Assembly (NCBI GenBank): GCA_963920705.1
Contig: OY987237.1
Span: 11,314,601 to 11,378,600, forward strand
Reading direction: 5' to 3'
DNA length: 64,000 nucleotides
DNA from: Odiellus spinosus
Taxonomy: Eukaryota; Arthropoda; Arachnida; Opiliones; Phalangiidae
Position 1 is the first letter of the stretch. The number at the start of each line of letters is the position of its first letter. The notes under the pieces are model-generated. The model did not search any database, was not told where the DNA came from, and saw nothing but the letters and a program-made list of their open reading frames with translations. The translations under genes were made by a program, and so were the position numbers. Shown here one piece after another: positions 31,920 through 44,600 of the stretch.

Positions 31920-33290
31920 TTATTTTTTTCGACTGTATTCAATTATCATTGGCCTCTGTCTTAATTTGTATCCATTGATGAGTTGAAAAGCTCTTTCTGC
32001 TACATTACTATCTGCGTGGTAAATATTTTTTGGTTATTTTAAATTGTATGAAACTATACAAGTCAATAACTTGCCTTTGAATGTAATGAAAGCTTGTCCT
32101 TTCATTCTACCGGTTAATATTCTGTACTTGACTCGTTCATCAGCAGAATCAAACCGGCCAAATAAAGAAACTAATTCTCGTATGTCAATTTTAGGGTTTA
32201 GATTCTTAATGTACAGTGTCTATAATTTTGGAACATCAAGAGTTGAGTGAAATAATAAAACCAAGAACATAAGTTACTCTGGGAATTCTTAATGCCAACT
32301 AAATTTTGACAGTTATCGCTATTATCTTTGATGCTAGCAACCAATCTGGGAAACCCTGTACCGGCGAGACAATTTCATCATGTCAGCTTGTAATACAAAA
32401 GTACCTGCCCCTTTTGCTAAAATATTCCTTTAATAAGGTATATGGGTACATGAGAATTCCCATGGGAACTTCTATCCTTTCTTAATAATACATAACATGG
32501 AAGCTGTTTTAAACTTACATTAGTGGGAGTGCCTTGGGAGTAATCTTTAAACCTTTCAATTTTCCTTATATCTTCTATTGATATTCTGTTATCGACTATG
32601 TCAGATTCTTCTAATAGCACTGATACCTGATAAATTGATCGATCTAATTTTTCTTCCTGTTTGGACAATGTCTCAATAGGATCTGACACCTTTTGCTCGT
32701 TTCTTTTTGTTTTTTTTCTCTTCCGCTGAACTTTTTCATCAATTTGCTTAGAAAGCTGGGCTACATAGAAAAATGGATCTCTGGAAACCCTATCTACATC
32801 ACCATCATCCACATGATCATGTAGTTTCACTTCATTGAATAGTTCTAGTTTCAGTTTTATTTCATCTAACTTTTGAGATAGGATAGAAGGTTCTACTCTT
32901 ACGTTTGAGAGTCTAATATCAAGTGGATCTTTCTTATCGCGGTATTGTAAATATAGTTCAATTTCTTCCACTGAAAGGCACGCTAATTTTAAAGTATTTA
33001 ATTCATTTTGAGTAGTTTGTGCTAGTTTTAATTCAGGCAATGAATGGAATCCTTCAAAATTCTGGGGAGTGAGGCTTTGATTTTGAACAGCTACAAAATT
33101 CTTGTGTTGTTGAAATTGACTAGGAAAACATTTTAATTTGTAATTTTAAATTTTCTATAAATTTTTAAAAATGAAGGATAGGGTATACCCACTTTTTCAA
33201 GGTAAGTGTTTTATTAGTTTGTTTTTCCACCATCGATTTTATTTGTTTATCAAATTCAGTACGGGCCTCAGGTGGGCCTTCAAGTTCCAT
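31920..33290 (-). CDS. RBM41: RBM41, U12 snRNP-associated RRM protein
   Basis: Four exons (33193-33290, 32519-33119, 32075-32219, 31920-32011) encode 311 residues. The C-terminal RRM is preceded by ISIEDIRKIERFKDYSQG and has RNP-type boxes LYIKNLNP and GRMKGQAFITF, followed by LINGYKL. This matches RBM41 (LSEEEIRKIPMFSSYNPGEP, LYLKNLSP, GRMRGQAFITF) more closely than its paralogue RNPC3/65K, and no N-terminal RRM is present. RBM41 binds U12 snRNA of the minor spliceosome. The intron at 32012-32074 starts with GC (AAAG, then GCAAGT), a GC-AG intron, and is 63 bp long. The first donor (GTGGGT) was chosen because it keeps phase. The stop lies 34 bp from the CWF19L2 stop on the other strand. Confidence 0.9.
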
Positions 33291-33527
33291 TATAAAAAGC
33301 GAGGCATTCAGACAATTTAATTAAAAAAGTTTTTTTATCTCTGTTTATTATAAAATATAAGTTTTCCTGTTATGGTCACTGTTCCATCAGTCAGGTCAAT
33401 GGTCATGCTGTCTGCTACTCCTTCTCACCTCCATGGCTCCTTGCCAGCCATGTGACTTCACTGCCCCCCTCCTCCTCCTCAAGCGTTTCCCTTTAATCAA
33501 AAAATTACAATATCAAGAATCAAGATC
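33291..33527. promoter_or_regulatory. Bidirectional RBM41-MSL3 promoter interval
   Basis: Only 237 bp separate the RBM41 start codon (minus strand) from the MSL3 start codon (plus strand). Both transcripts must start here, unless untranslated exons lie further out. The middle is locally GC-rich, with a CTCCTCCTCCTC tract. No TATA box is evident at a convincing position. Confidence 0.6.
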
Positions 33528-36500
33528 ATGTCCACAACAACGTATGGGACTCGTGGTGTGAAGTTTAAATTTACTGAAGGAGATAGAGTTCTATGTTACG
33601 AACCAGATCCGACTAAAGCGAAAGTGCTGTATGAGTCCAAGGTTCGTATAATTTATATTTGGTTTGAAGCTTTTATATATTAAACCTTATTGTAAATGAA
33701 TCAATTTAAATGCAACTGTTAAGCCTTGGTTAGTAAATTTTTCCTTTGTCTGTGACTGTCTCCTGTCTCTTTGAGTGTGAGAGAGAGACTGGCAGTATTG
33801 TACTCCTTAGAAGGCACAAAGTAATAAAGCTAACGCGTAGGTTTGTTAATGAGCCTTATAATTTAGCCGAAATAACCTTTTAGGATGAGTTTCAATGTAT
33901 GCATTGTTCGTTTGGTGTCGTTTAATGCACTCAAATCTTTTGTTTCTTAGTAGTTTCAGTAAAGGGAGAAGCCAGTTAATCCCTCAATCTGCGTGCGGTA
34001 TTGTAAGAGGGGATACTGTAGGCAAGAGATAGAAGGATATGATGTTAAAATACGTGAAAATTGTAGGGATGGGTAAGAGTCTACGAGACTACTGCCAGTT
34101 TGGATCTGAATCAAGGATAGTGGAAACCTAAGTCACGCAAAGTGCAATTGAATAGATGCCTTAGACTGTTGGGCATCTACATATATTAAAAATCAAATTT
34201 AATAAGGTGGTGTCATTGAGCAAACAAGTTACCCAGTTGAAATATTAAATTCCTTAGGTTCTAGTGGTCATTGGGACAGTTGTGACTTCAAATTAATTCC
34301 CCTTATTAATAGTCATAGTCATAGTACTACTGTTCTTTCCTCCAAGCTACACAGTGACATTTTTCAAACAGATTCAACACCGTCTTAGTTTAAATTCCTT
34401 TAAGGATCGCCTCCTTCGTAATCCTTTGGAGTTACAACTATGACATAATGATGCGCACTATGTATGCAATAATTGGTTGATTCAAGTAACTTTATAAAAT
34501 CTTTCAGGTATTAGAAACGGTGGTTAGTCGAGATAGCAGAGGCAGGAAAGTTGCGGAGTATAGAGTTCACTTTCAGGGCTGGAATAGCAGGTAGACTTTA
34601 AGTCTGCATTTTATGTAGCTTTCTTAATTTAACTCCTTTTTCTTCTCTTAGTTGGGATCGGTGTGTTAGGGAGGATTTTGTACTTGAAATTAACCCGGAA
34701 AATCGCCTTCTTCAGAAGAAATTGGCCCATGATGCAGCGATTAATTTGTAATAATATTTAATCTGTCAATTAGTAGGGCAATTTCTAATCATGTATGTTT
34801 AGGAAGGGGAGAAAACGTAAGAAATTACCCGCCTTCTTCAAAGAATCTATGAAGAAAGGCTGTTTCGACTCTGATGATGACAATGATACTGATGATGATG
34901 ATTCTATGGATTCTAACCAAGACTCTGATGATTTGAACCAGGATGATGATGAAGAAGAAGAAGAAGAGAAGGATGGCAAACATGTATTCTCTGAAATAAA
35001 ATTGACTGACAAACTGAAAGAGAAATTGGAAGAGGATTGTTTCCTCATCACGGCCAAGTACAAACTGGTCAATTTGCCTTGCGAACCAAATGTGGTTCAT
35101 ATTTTGGAACGTTATATTAAACAAACTGCGTACAATCTTCTCTACACCATCCCTATGAAAGGAAACCGGCAATCTTCAAAGGGAAGTGACGCTTGCCATT
35201 CGTCAGATATAGAAACTAGGTAAAATTAACTAGCTTACCAAACTCTCGAGTATGGTAATTTTATTTCTCTTTTAGATTGAATCTCTGTAAAGAATTAGTC
35301 GATGGAGTCCGTATCTTCTTTGATTTCACGTTACCCCTTTCCTTACTATATCGCGAAGAGAAACAACAGTACGAGACCATCAACACTCTAATCATTAATT
35401 CAAATCCTAGTCCAATTCCATTATTATCCTACTTGCAGTCGCATAAAGAGTATGATGACTTTTTACAAACAAAATAATTTCTTAAATAATCCAATCTCTT
35501 CATTTCAGAGATTCTGATGAAAGAAATGGTGAAAATAAAAGATCCCGCACTCCGGGAGAAGATTCGATACCTTGGCATAGTTTTCAACCACTTTCTCCGA
35601 CTCCCGTAACACCTGGTTGCAGCGTTAACTCTCAACCGTCATCACCTTCATTTTCAAACGCAATATTTAACAATGGACAAAGTGGTCATAATTCTCTTCC
35701 AGCTGGGTTTTTCCAATCAAAGTCTACCGCAGCCGGCCAAAAGTATATCTTAAAATTCTTGGAATCTTATTGACTCCTTTTCTAACTAGTGTTTCTTAAT
35801 TTAGTGCAAATCACAATCGCAATTCAGCGAGAAACTTAAATAATGGAGGAACGTGCTCCGCATTGCCAAATGCTAATGACTGTACTTCAAACAACACTCC
35901 ATCTCCAAATAGTCCAAATGTTTCGAGCAGAACAAGATTTTCTTCTAGAAGTCAATCGTTGTTGCGTGATAGACAAAGTCCTTGCAGTTCTAGTGAGTAT
36001 AGACTTTGAAATTAATCTGAATGAGATCTCTATCAAGCCTTCATTAGGTGTACTTTCTTATACAAGCGAATTGAATAATGATTACACACAGGGCTTCCAT
36101 CTGATCTCTAAAGTTCATATTGCTACTAGGTCCCTAATCCGTAGTAAACCACCCTAAAGTACCTATTTGGTACCTAAATATAAAAACAGATGGCTATAGG
36201 TAGCACGCCTTGAAGGAGATCTAATCTAGGGGAGGAAATAAGTCCTAAAATAGTTGTACTAGACAAAAAACAAGAGTTGCTTTGCTACATAAAGTTTCCA
36301 TTTTCATAGAAAATTGGATATTATTTGGTTCCTACTTTGAAAATTGTGATCCTTATTTTTATAATGTAAAGTCTATATATCTCCCATTTTTTTCTGGAAG
36401 CATCTAAGTTTAGCATAAGGAATTTTTTAGTTTTGACCAATGTTTAACAAGTTTTAACCAATCTGGAAAATATAAACTGATCTTTTTGGTTCTTCCGTGC

Positions 36501-37588
36501 CCTTTCTAAAGATATTTTATGGGGAAAAACATTTAAAAGAAAATCTATCCATGATAAAAGGGTATTTGTTATGATGAGCTTTTCTGACTAGTTATTTTTG
36601 GTTAAGCTTACAATCATGAATGTGGGTCAGTTTGCAGTCTTCTCTCCTCTATTATTCCGCCTTAAGGTGGCAGCATCAAGTTTTAATGGTTAAGGTTATC
36701 TTTTGGGTTGAATATAAAAGCTGAAACTAATCATTTTCTTTCTTCTATAACCCAGTTGAAGATGGTACTTCATCAAAAAGAGTATTGAGATCGTCAGATA
36801 GGCAACGTGACAAGCTGCGCCTGGATCCTCCTAATCTGGTTAAAAATGATCAGAACTCTAACGACGCAAGCGTATCAGATGCTGGATTAAATAGATCAGC
36901 TTCTCCATTAATCACAATTAAGCCTGGCAATCTAATGATTCATTGTAATGTATATAGGTGCTGTAGTTAGCTGATGTAAAAATTCTTATTTTCATTTTCT
37001 TGTATAGCCAACACTGTAATCGCTGTTGTTACGCAAACAACTCGCACGTGTTCTCCACCTCCAAATGCAAACTTACCAAGTTTGAGCGCGAGTTCATCAG
37101 CATCCTCAACTCATTCCGATTCAACTTTAAAAACTGGAACTGTAAATAGTAAACGGGATGTATTCTCATCTCCCACCCGCATACGCGACCCTTCCGGGCT
37201 TCTGAACGAGATCCTTTCTTGGCAGTTACTTCCTCGTTCAGCGTATGAAACTAAACCTGTAGTTCCCTCAGTTGTGTATGGAGCGCAGCATCTGCTAAGA
37301 TTGTTTGGTAAATATTTTAATATTTCTACAGTAAACTGATACGGATCTTAAGACCGGTTGGGGCTTTCTCAAAGTCTTGGAAAGAATTTTATTGTTGCTT
37401 ACCAACGTTTTTGTTTAGTTGTCCTACCTGATTACTTGTCAAGGATGAATATGACAAGAAGAAAAAGAAACACTCTAGTTGATGGTCTCAAATCATTCAT
37501 CAAATATCTAGATGATAGCTGCTGTGAGTTGTTCCCCGATTCAGCAACTTACAAAGACTTGGATGAACTAAACACCTCGAAAAACTAG
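33528..37588 (+). CDS. MSL3: Male-specific lethal 3 (MSL3), chromo-barrel and MRG protein
   Basis: Ten exons (33528-33641, 34508-34590, 34652-34747, 34803-35219, 35276-35449, 35509-35742, 35805-35992, 36756-36944, 37008-37307, 37419-37588) give 654 residues. The chromo barrel (about 10-85) shows [35 protein letters not shown] and [10 protein letters not shown]. An acidic stretch follows. The MRG domain is split: part one includes [18 protein letters not shown] and LLYREE, then a Ser/Asn-rich insert of about 300 residues, then part two ([43 protein letters not shown]). The insert is typical of MSL3 and absent from MRG15. MSL3 reads H3K36 methylation for the MSL H4K16 acetyltransferase. The introns of 866 and 763 bp hold nothing obvious. 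Confidence 0.95.
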
Positions 37589-37643
37589 CCACATTTTCCT
37601 TCTCTACCTCTCCTTATGAAGTTAATTTAATCATAACGTTTTA

Positions 37644-38283
37644 TACCTAGCTTGGGGTACAATTATAGTATGTGGTAATAAGGTCCAAAATCATTTTAGA
37701 GCAAAACTAAGTACACCAATCGATAGAGCGTTAAATTTAGGTTCGAAAAAACCCCCGGTTTTTAAATTTAAATCGTTTTCTTACCTTAAAATATTTGAAG
37801 AAAATGTATTTGACGAGTGTTAGCCATCGAGATTTTTTCGCGCCATTTCCAAGCGTGCGCGCGCGTTGCGTTTCTTTAACCCGGGCATAGACCCGGGAGA
37901 TGTACTACAGTAACTTGTTAAAGCGTGTTCGGCGCCTTCTTGCGGTAGTAAACATTTTGTTTTTGTTTAGGTTAGGTTAGGTTAGGTTAGGTTAGGTTAG
38001 GTTAGGTTAGGTTAAATTGTTGAGGTCTAATATACACTATTAAAATAGTTTCCATTTGATACGAGGAGAATTACGCCACTTAAATTGACCCGAAAAAACT
38101 TGGGAAAATGCGTCTTGTAAGACTCTATTTTTGGAATTTTTCAAGGTAAAAAAAAAAAAGAAAAATAAAAAAGCGGGGGTTTTTTTGGTTCTAAATTTAA
38201 CGCTCTATCGATTGGTGTACTCGGTTTTGCTCTAAAATGAATTTTGACCTTATTACCACATACTATAATCCTACCTAGCTTGG
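37644..38283. mobile_element. Non-autonomous DNA transposon with long TIRs and 12-bp TSD
   Basis: The direct repeat TACCTAGCTTGG flanks a 616-bp body at 37644-37655 and 38272-38283. The body (37656-38271) has inverted ends of about 110 bp: the left end TATAGTATGTGGTAATAAGG ... CACCAATCGATAGAGCGTTA ... ACCCCC is mirrored at 38165-38271. It has no coding capacity. The interior is GC-rich (TTCGCGCCATTTCC, GTGCGCGCGCG) and carries nine TTAGG units. The 12-bp duplication is longer than usual for common superfamilies; Mutator-like elements (8-11 bp) come nearest. It is inserted just downstream of MSL3. Confidence 0.85.
37967..38011 (+). repeat. (TTAGG)9 telomere-type array inside the transposon
   Basis: Nine perfect TTAGG units are followed by TTAAA. 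TTAGG is the usual arthropod telomere repeat. The array lies between the two inverted ends of the transposon. Confidence 0.95.
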
Positions 38284-38440
38284 TTTCAAACATTCAAAAA
38301 TACATGTATATTAGACACTTTTAATGACTTTTTCGATGTTACATGTATGTTGCTCATTGCTATGACTAAAGTCTACTTTTATCTTCGTAGTGTTAAATTA
38401 TTGAAAAGAAATGTAAATTAGCAAGTTTTGGCGTAATCTT

Positions 38441-38537
38441 TAATGTCAAAAAGACATTGTATCGGCTAAAAGACTCTATCGGCTTCGAGTTGAGTCCGAA
38501 ATTGGATTCTAGCTTGTACGGTGTCTTTTTGACATTA
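38441..38537. repeat. Hairpin with 21-bp arms
   Basis: The arm at 38441-38461 (AATGTCAAAAAGACA core) pairs with 38517-38537 (TGTCTTTTTGACATT core), with two positions as G-U wobbles in RNA. The 55-nt loop contains a smaller GACTC/GAGTC stem. It could be a short MITE remnant or a transcribed hairpin; the loop is long for a microRNA precursor. It lies between MSL3 and FRG1. Confidence 0.7.
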
Positions 38538-39107
38538 TGGAAGCTGCCTCATATATATATAGTACTAGGAAATAAAATTTGATTTTTTTTTTTTTTCTGG
38601 TAATTTATATTTTGCATGATTTTGGGGTTGTTTATTTCTTAAATTATATCCAACAAAGTTGGTTTCAAAAGTAGTAACTTCGTCGATTTCTTAAACTTTT
38701 GGGAAATCCTGTTCACATGTTAGCAATGATACTGCCAAATAAGGTGACATTGTCACCTCCATTGATCTGGAAACATTGGAGGCACCCCCCACCCAGTTGG
38801 GGATATGTTACCACTTGTTTTCACAGGCGAAGTTAGCAATTTTTCCTTAATGCCCTACTTTATCGTTGTAGATTTTGCCAACCAACAATGAATTAGCAAA
38901 TGGGTGCGTGAATTTTTGTTTTGGCAGTGGTGGCTAGAGGTAAGCGTGAATGCCATAGAGATTCGAAAGAGGTTTTGCGTAACTAAAAAATTACGATTTA
39001 GTAGGGTTATAGCGTGGACCACTATAGGATCCGATAGAGAAAAAAAAATATTTCCGTACCTGTGCTTTGAATATCATGATCATTTCGTCTGCTTAAATTT
39101 AGAAAAC

Positions 39108-40310
39108 ATGAGCGAGTATTCGGGTGTACGATCGGGAAAGTTGCGATTGAAAGGAGAAAAGAAAAGGTAATTAATAATTTTAATTCATCGAATAATAAAG
39201 TTAAACCAGTAATTAAATTATAGAATACAACTCTAATTTATTATAGTAAGAAAAAGCTTAAAAGAAAGCGTGATGATCAAGGTGCTGATGTGACACCAAG
39301 GCCTAGCAAGAGTAAAACTTCCGAGTTTGAACAAGATATGATAGCCCATGGTTATATTTGCAGTACTACTTACTGAAAATATAAAACATAATTATTAAAA
39401 ATTATTATTGTACGTAGGCGGATGGTGGGTAACAAAACAAATTGAAGAAATGACTGGCTCCATAGCAATTGAAATGGTCCCACAATGCTACGTTCGAGCC
39501 CTTGACAATGGCCTTTTTGTGTTAGGAGGTCCTCATCCAGCGGGTGAAGGCCCTTCTCCCGAAGAAGTACTAACTGCAGTAAAAATAAATGATAAAAACA
39601 TAGCCATGAAGTCTGGTTACGGTAAATATCTTAGAACAAATCAGGAAGGTGTTGTAGTTGGGAGATCAGATGCTATAGGTGGTATGGAACAATGGGAGCC
39701 AGTATTTCAAGATGTAAGTAAACTTAAACTCTTAAATATCATAAATATTTTTAATAAAATTGTGATTTTGTAGGGTAAAATGGCTTTACACGGACCAAAC
39801 AGTTGCTTCTTTTCTGCTAATGATGATGGCGATATTGTTGCCAGATCTAAATCTGCCAGTGAAAATGAAATGATCAAGGTACAGGGCCACATCTTTGCGT
39901 ATTATAAAAAATTACGCTTACAGGTTTTAAAACCTTTTGATAGATAAGATCATTTGCGGAAAGACAGAGAAAAGAGGATGATGGTCTACCCGAAGAAGAA
40001 AGAGGATCTATGGCTCAATGTGAAATGAATTACGTGTAAGTGCGCTTAAATATCTTTGAAAAAACAACTATTAAAATTCTTAAATTCTATTTGCAGCAAA
40101 AAATTCCAAAGTTTTCAAGATAGAAGACTGCGTTTGAATAACGAAGACAAATCAAATATCAAAGTAGCCAAAAAGGAAGGAAATCTGCACGAAGTTCTCT
40201 TAGACAGGTAAAATAACCCTTTAATTTCCAAATTATGTTGGTCTTATTTTAAAACTGCATTTTAACTATGCAGGCGAGCTAAAATGAAGTCTGACAAGTT
40301 TTGTAAATAA
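39108..40310 (+). CDS. FRG1: FRG1 homolog
   Basis: Seven exons (39108-39166, 39247-39350, 39418-39713, 39774-39878, 39944-40035, 40097-40207, 40274-40310) encode 267 residues (human 258). The start [16 protein letters not shown] is followed by a Lys/Arg-rich nuclear signal, then a fascin-like beta-trefoil with [37 protein letters not shown] and [14 protein letters not shown]. The C-terminal part contains [19 protein letters not shown] and [19 protein letters not shown], almost as in vertebrates. FRG1 is an RNA- and actin-binding nucleolar protein found in spliceosomal C complexes. All phases join cleanly. Confidence 0.96.
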
Positions 40311-41653
40311 ATTATGAAAATCACAATTATGTGTTTAATGTATACAGCCGACTACATTCCCACAAGTTAGTAGAGAAAGAAATACTACAAACTATGTAAA
40401 TGGGGATTGGTAAGAACCCTTCCTACTAATTTGAGATTAAGCTCTATAAATACCCACACATTATGGTTTTTACATTTGCCAAAATTTTTACATTTTTCTA
40501 CCAAGTGGTATTTTGGATTTACCAAGGAAGGCACCATAATCCCTCAGTATTTTCAGTTTTATGAAATAGACTCTGTTCCACCCCTTTATTCGTTAGTGGG
40601 GGAAACCATTTGCTCCACTCGGGCTATCCAGAGTTGGTGTTGAAAATTTTTACTAATGTAGCCTTGTCTCCACTTTCCCATGAAGTCCAATGATTTGGGT
40701 TTCGTTCAACGCTATTTCCCAAAAGTAAATCTTTGGCCTACTATTGAAATGATTGTTTAAAAACAATTAGAAGTTTAGTACATGTGGTAGGATTCGGGGC
40801 CAACTCACGATTTTTTGACTCGCATGAATTAAGAACCATTGATTTAATGGTTTTAAAACGGAATAAACTGGCAGCTATAAAACATTTTATATGAGATCTT
40901 TACGGCCATGTTGCTGCATACAATTCTCATGTGATAGAATCAAATACAAACTTTTTAAATTTGGTGTGAATGTATTTAATAATATTATAATTAATTAAGC
41001 CATAAATTGGATACAGAACAATCCTAGTTTGAGATATTTACACTTTTTCTTCGAATTCCTTAAAAGCAGGCACAATAATTACACCAGTTTTTTTTTATTC
41101 TTCTGGAAATGTTGAACACTTGTTCAGGGTTAACTCGCTGGTGGAACCAAAATATTGTTTCTAAGTTAAATCCTGAGTATTTGAGGGGGTAATTTTTTGG
41201 TTATCTCAAACACAAAACACTTTTTTACTAAAAATAGGAATTGATTCATTTGGCAATTTGGTTTCTCACATCATAAACTTCTTTCATCTTCGTACAAATC
41301 ATGTTTGCATTATTATACAAACACTGCTCTTTCCTTCTTTAATTTATATAATACATGTCCACATCAAAATGTTTTTTAAACCTAAATTATTTACGTTTTT
41401 TGTTTCACAAAATTACACTTTTATTGGCAACAATTTTTTTTAATATTACCGGATAGTCAAAAAAAACATTTAAACAGAATTTTTTCCGAGAACTAAAATT
41501 TCATTCCTCTTCATTTCCGCGCATATTTTACAAAAACACTTTTTAATAGAAAAACCAGTCACTTTTCTGCTCACTTTTAAACGAAGCTTTCTGATTTTTT
41601 TTTTTTTTTTTTAGCTTCCACTTGTACTTTTTTAATTTAAATAGAAACGCTAT
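40311..41653. other. Intergenic region between FRG1 and the DCN1-like gene
   Basis: The two genes converge across 1.34 kb of AT-rich DNA. I see no further gene, only T/A runs (for example near 41600) and scattered short frames. Confidence 0.55.
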
Positions 41654-44600
41654 TTATTGATTATGCAGAGGTATCTTATTGGTTTTAAGCCAGTCAACAA
41701 ATTCATCTAATAAGACAGGCCCTATAAAACAAAACAATGAGTTTTAAAAGTTAAATTATGACTACGCATTGAGAGTATAATCAAGGTTCGTACAAGATTT
41801 GAAAAAAGAATTTCCCTGAAATATCAGACTATGGTCAATTTTTCTTCGTATATTTTTGCATTAAAAGTCTTATATGTTCTAATTATGTTAGAACATATAG
41901 AAAAATAGGGCTGAAAATAAACAAGATTAAGGAATCTCTTTTCAGGAGCTATAAAATCACACGAGTTTCTATTTTCAACTGATATTTCCATGTTGGTACA
42001 AATCCTGTATACTCGCTCAGCCTTATAATAAATGAAATTTATACATACACGCTCCATCTTCGTCATAATTGCTAAGATTTGACTGAATAACGCGACTAAA
42101 TTCCAAGACATTGCACCACTGATCTTTGTTGATGACCTTATACTTGGATTGCTAAATAAAAAAACCCCGAAGAATTGACAAATTATAGCAAATAAATCTC
42201 AAACTCTCGACATAGTACCCTAATTACTTCTAAAAACTGATGGAAAGACCCGTATAGTGGCCAATTTTTTCCTAACAATAGTTGTAACATGGCTTTGGCT
42301 GTGTCAATATCCATACTCCTTTGGTCTTTGTCCCTCGCAAAATCGTAGGCGTATCTGTAGATGCTTTTGAAGTGCGTTGAATCTCGTAAAAGAGATCGGA
42401 GGTATTCCAGTTTACCCTGAATTTTTTGTATACTGTCACACCTGTGAAAGTATTTCGTTAAAAGTTAGATAGTGTGGGAGAATGAAAAAATACAAACTTA
42501 CTGCATATCCGTTAAACCTCGCAACCATTCGCTCAATGTAAAAAACCCCATTTGTTTGGCTTCCATTTTCCAAGCTAAAACTAACATAACTATCTGCAAG
42601 GATAAAAAAATATGTAAATATATATAATCTAAGTAATATAAACCGCAATTTATAGGGCTGAGTGACTACCACTTTTAGGTTTAGTCGTAGCAAAAGTCTT
42701 AAAGGCGTTGTTTGACAAGTGAGTGAAGCTAGAAAATCAAACTTATTTGACCTTGTGCGCGAGAATCAGCTTTGTAACGGTTACAGCTTCATCTCTTGTC
42801 AAAAAATCGTCTCAAACATGGAAACCGGTACGCGAGAATTGGTAACATTGCTCAGCACAACAAAACAATGATGTTTCATTGAAATTGGGGAGATAGAAAC
42901 CTCATATTTTAAACAAAAGTGAACTTACATTTTCCGGTTCAACCCCTATATCTTCACAAAATTTTTCCATTCCTTCTGGACCGATAACTTCTGGATCATC
43001 CGGACCTTGAATTAAAATTACATTACTGCAAATAGTAAATTCATAAATTTACGCAATTAAAGCCAAATTACTTACAGACATATTCTTGAAACAAAACCGT
43101 ACACCTCTTCACCGAAAAAGCGTCTGATAAGTCGTTTGACTTTTGTTTCCTAGAGCTATAATAATAAAAAAAAAAAAAAAATTACATAACTGCAGTTAAC
43201 TTTAATAATTAGTATTAGCTATAAGACGAAAATCTACCCGTGGCCATCCATTAAGCGATTTTTATAGAAACCAATTTTTAATCTAAACTATTACAGCTTT
43301 GACTACCTATTAATTATACTATATCAAATGGTCAAGCTCTACTCTTTTAAAATAAAGAAATCTGATACTTTTAAAGAAAGAAAAAAAAATTATATATATA
43401 AATAAAGCGAATCTCTTGAGGGAATTGAGAGTTAAAATAAGGAAAGCAAGGGCACGGGAGTTAAAAGGGGAAGTAAACTATTTATAGACACATAAGGAGA
43501 GACAGACTATATATATGTTTCTACATACAAAATTGTGTACTACTTTCCAGAGATTCTAAATGACAGCCAACCAAAGCGTTTAGGGTTAAAGAAAAAAAGG
43601 AAATAGTGAGAAACTTTTTAGCCATGCCTATCAAAATTAAGAAAACAGCGTAGATTTTTAGCCATGCCTATTTAATTTTACTAAGACAAAGTCAAATTTG
43701 CTAAGTAAATTTAGGGCCAGATAATATAGACCACTTGCATAAAGCCTTAAAAACCAGAAGTAAATATAGGGAAATAGGTAAGTCACCCGTTTAATTAGTG
43801 TAAGGCATCCCTTATATCTAAAAGAACAAGCTTATGCCTCAAAATTTTGATTTTAGTGGGAAACCGTGAATGAATTCACGAAATTGCACCCCAGGCAGTT
43901 TCACGCCGGCTTTAATGTCACAGCGTCCTATTTTTCGTGTATTTATCCGCAGTTTCCTGCCAGGAGCGAAAAAATAGAAAGGTTGGGATAGCTCTACTTC
44001 CCTTCATTTACTTCTGCCTTAAGTAAATAGGAGGAAGTAGGAAAGTCCCCCTTTAATTAGTAGTGTCCCCGGGTATCTAAAAAGACATCTGGGGCCTCAA
44101 ATTTACCATTTCTTGGTGAACCGTGCATGAATACATAAAATAAGGCACCAGGCAGTCTCCCCTCTTCCTTTGAAGCCTCTCGCGCAATTTCTTGTATTCA
44201 TCCTCGTGGTTTCTCACCAAGAGTGCAAAAATTGTAAAAGACTCCTCCCCAAATACGAAAGGATATCTACTTCATCCTATTAACTTCTGTCAAACCTAAA
44301 CCACGCGACAACCCATAAAACTAAGCCTAGTTTTGATCAATTTTAACAAGTTCTTCAAGTGAAACTACTTCTAGTTTTAAATGGGTTTAAAAGTATATTA
44401 CTAACGTACTTATTAAGTTTTTGACTAATTATATATTAAATTTTGATGGGCCTACCTTGATCAAACTAAGCTAAAGCTTTTTTGTATTTGTGTTTAATAA
44501 AATTCTTGTCTCTGGGTTTTATGCAAGTGGTCTATGAATTTTTTTGTTAGGCTATATGGTTTCGAGAATGGTATATTAATTTTAGAGCTGAATCTTATAT

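Noticed and set aside
32044-32250. Plus-strand frame of 68 codons
   Set aside because: Antisense to RBM41 exon 3 and its intron; the minus-strand RRM explains the openness.
34785-35172. Minus-strand Ser-rich and Ile-rich frames
   Set aside because: Antisense of the acidic Asp/Glu stretch in MSL3 exon 4.
38904-39170. 88-codon frame starting upstream of FRG1
   Set aside because: Only the part from 39108 matches FRG1. The upstream residues are not conserved and are read as leader.
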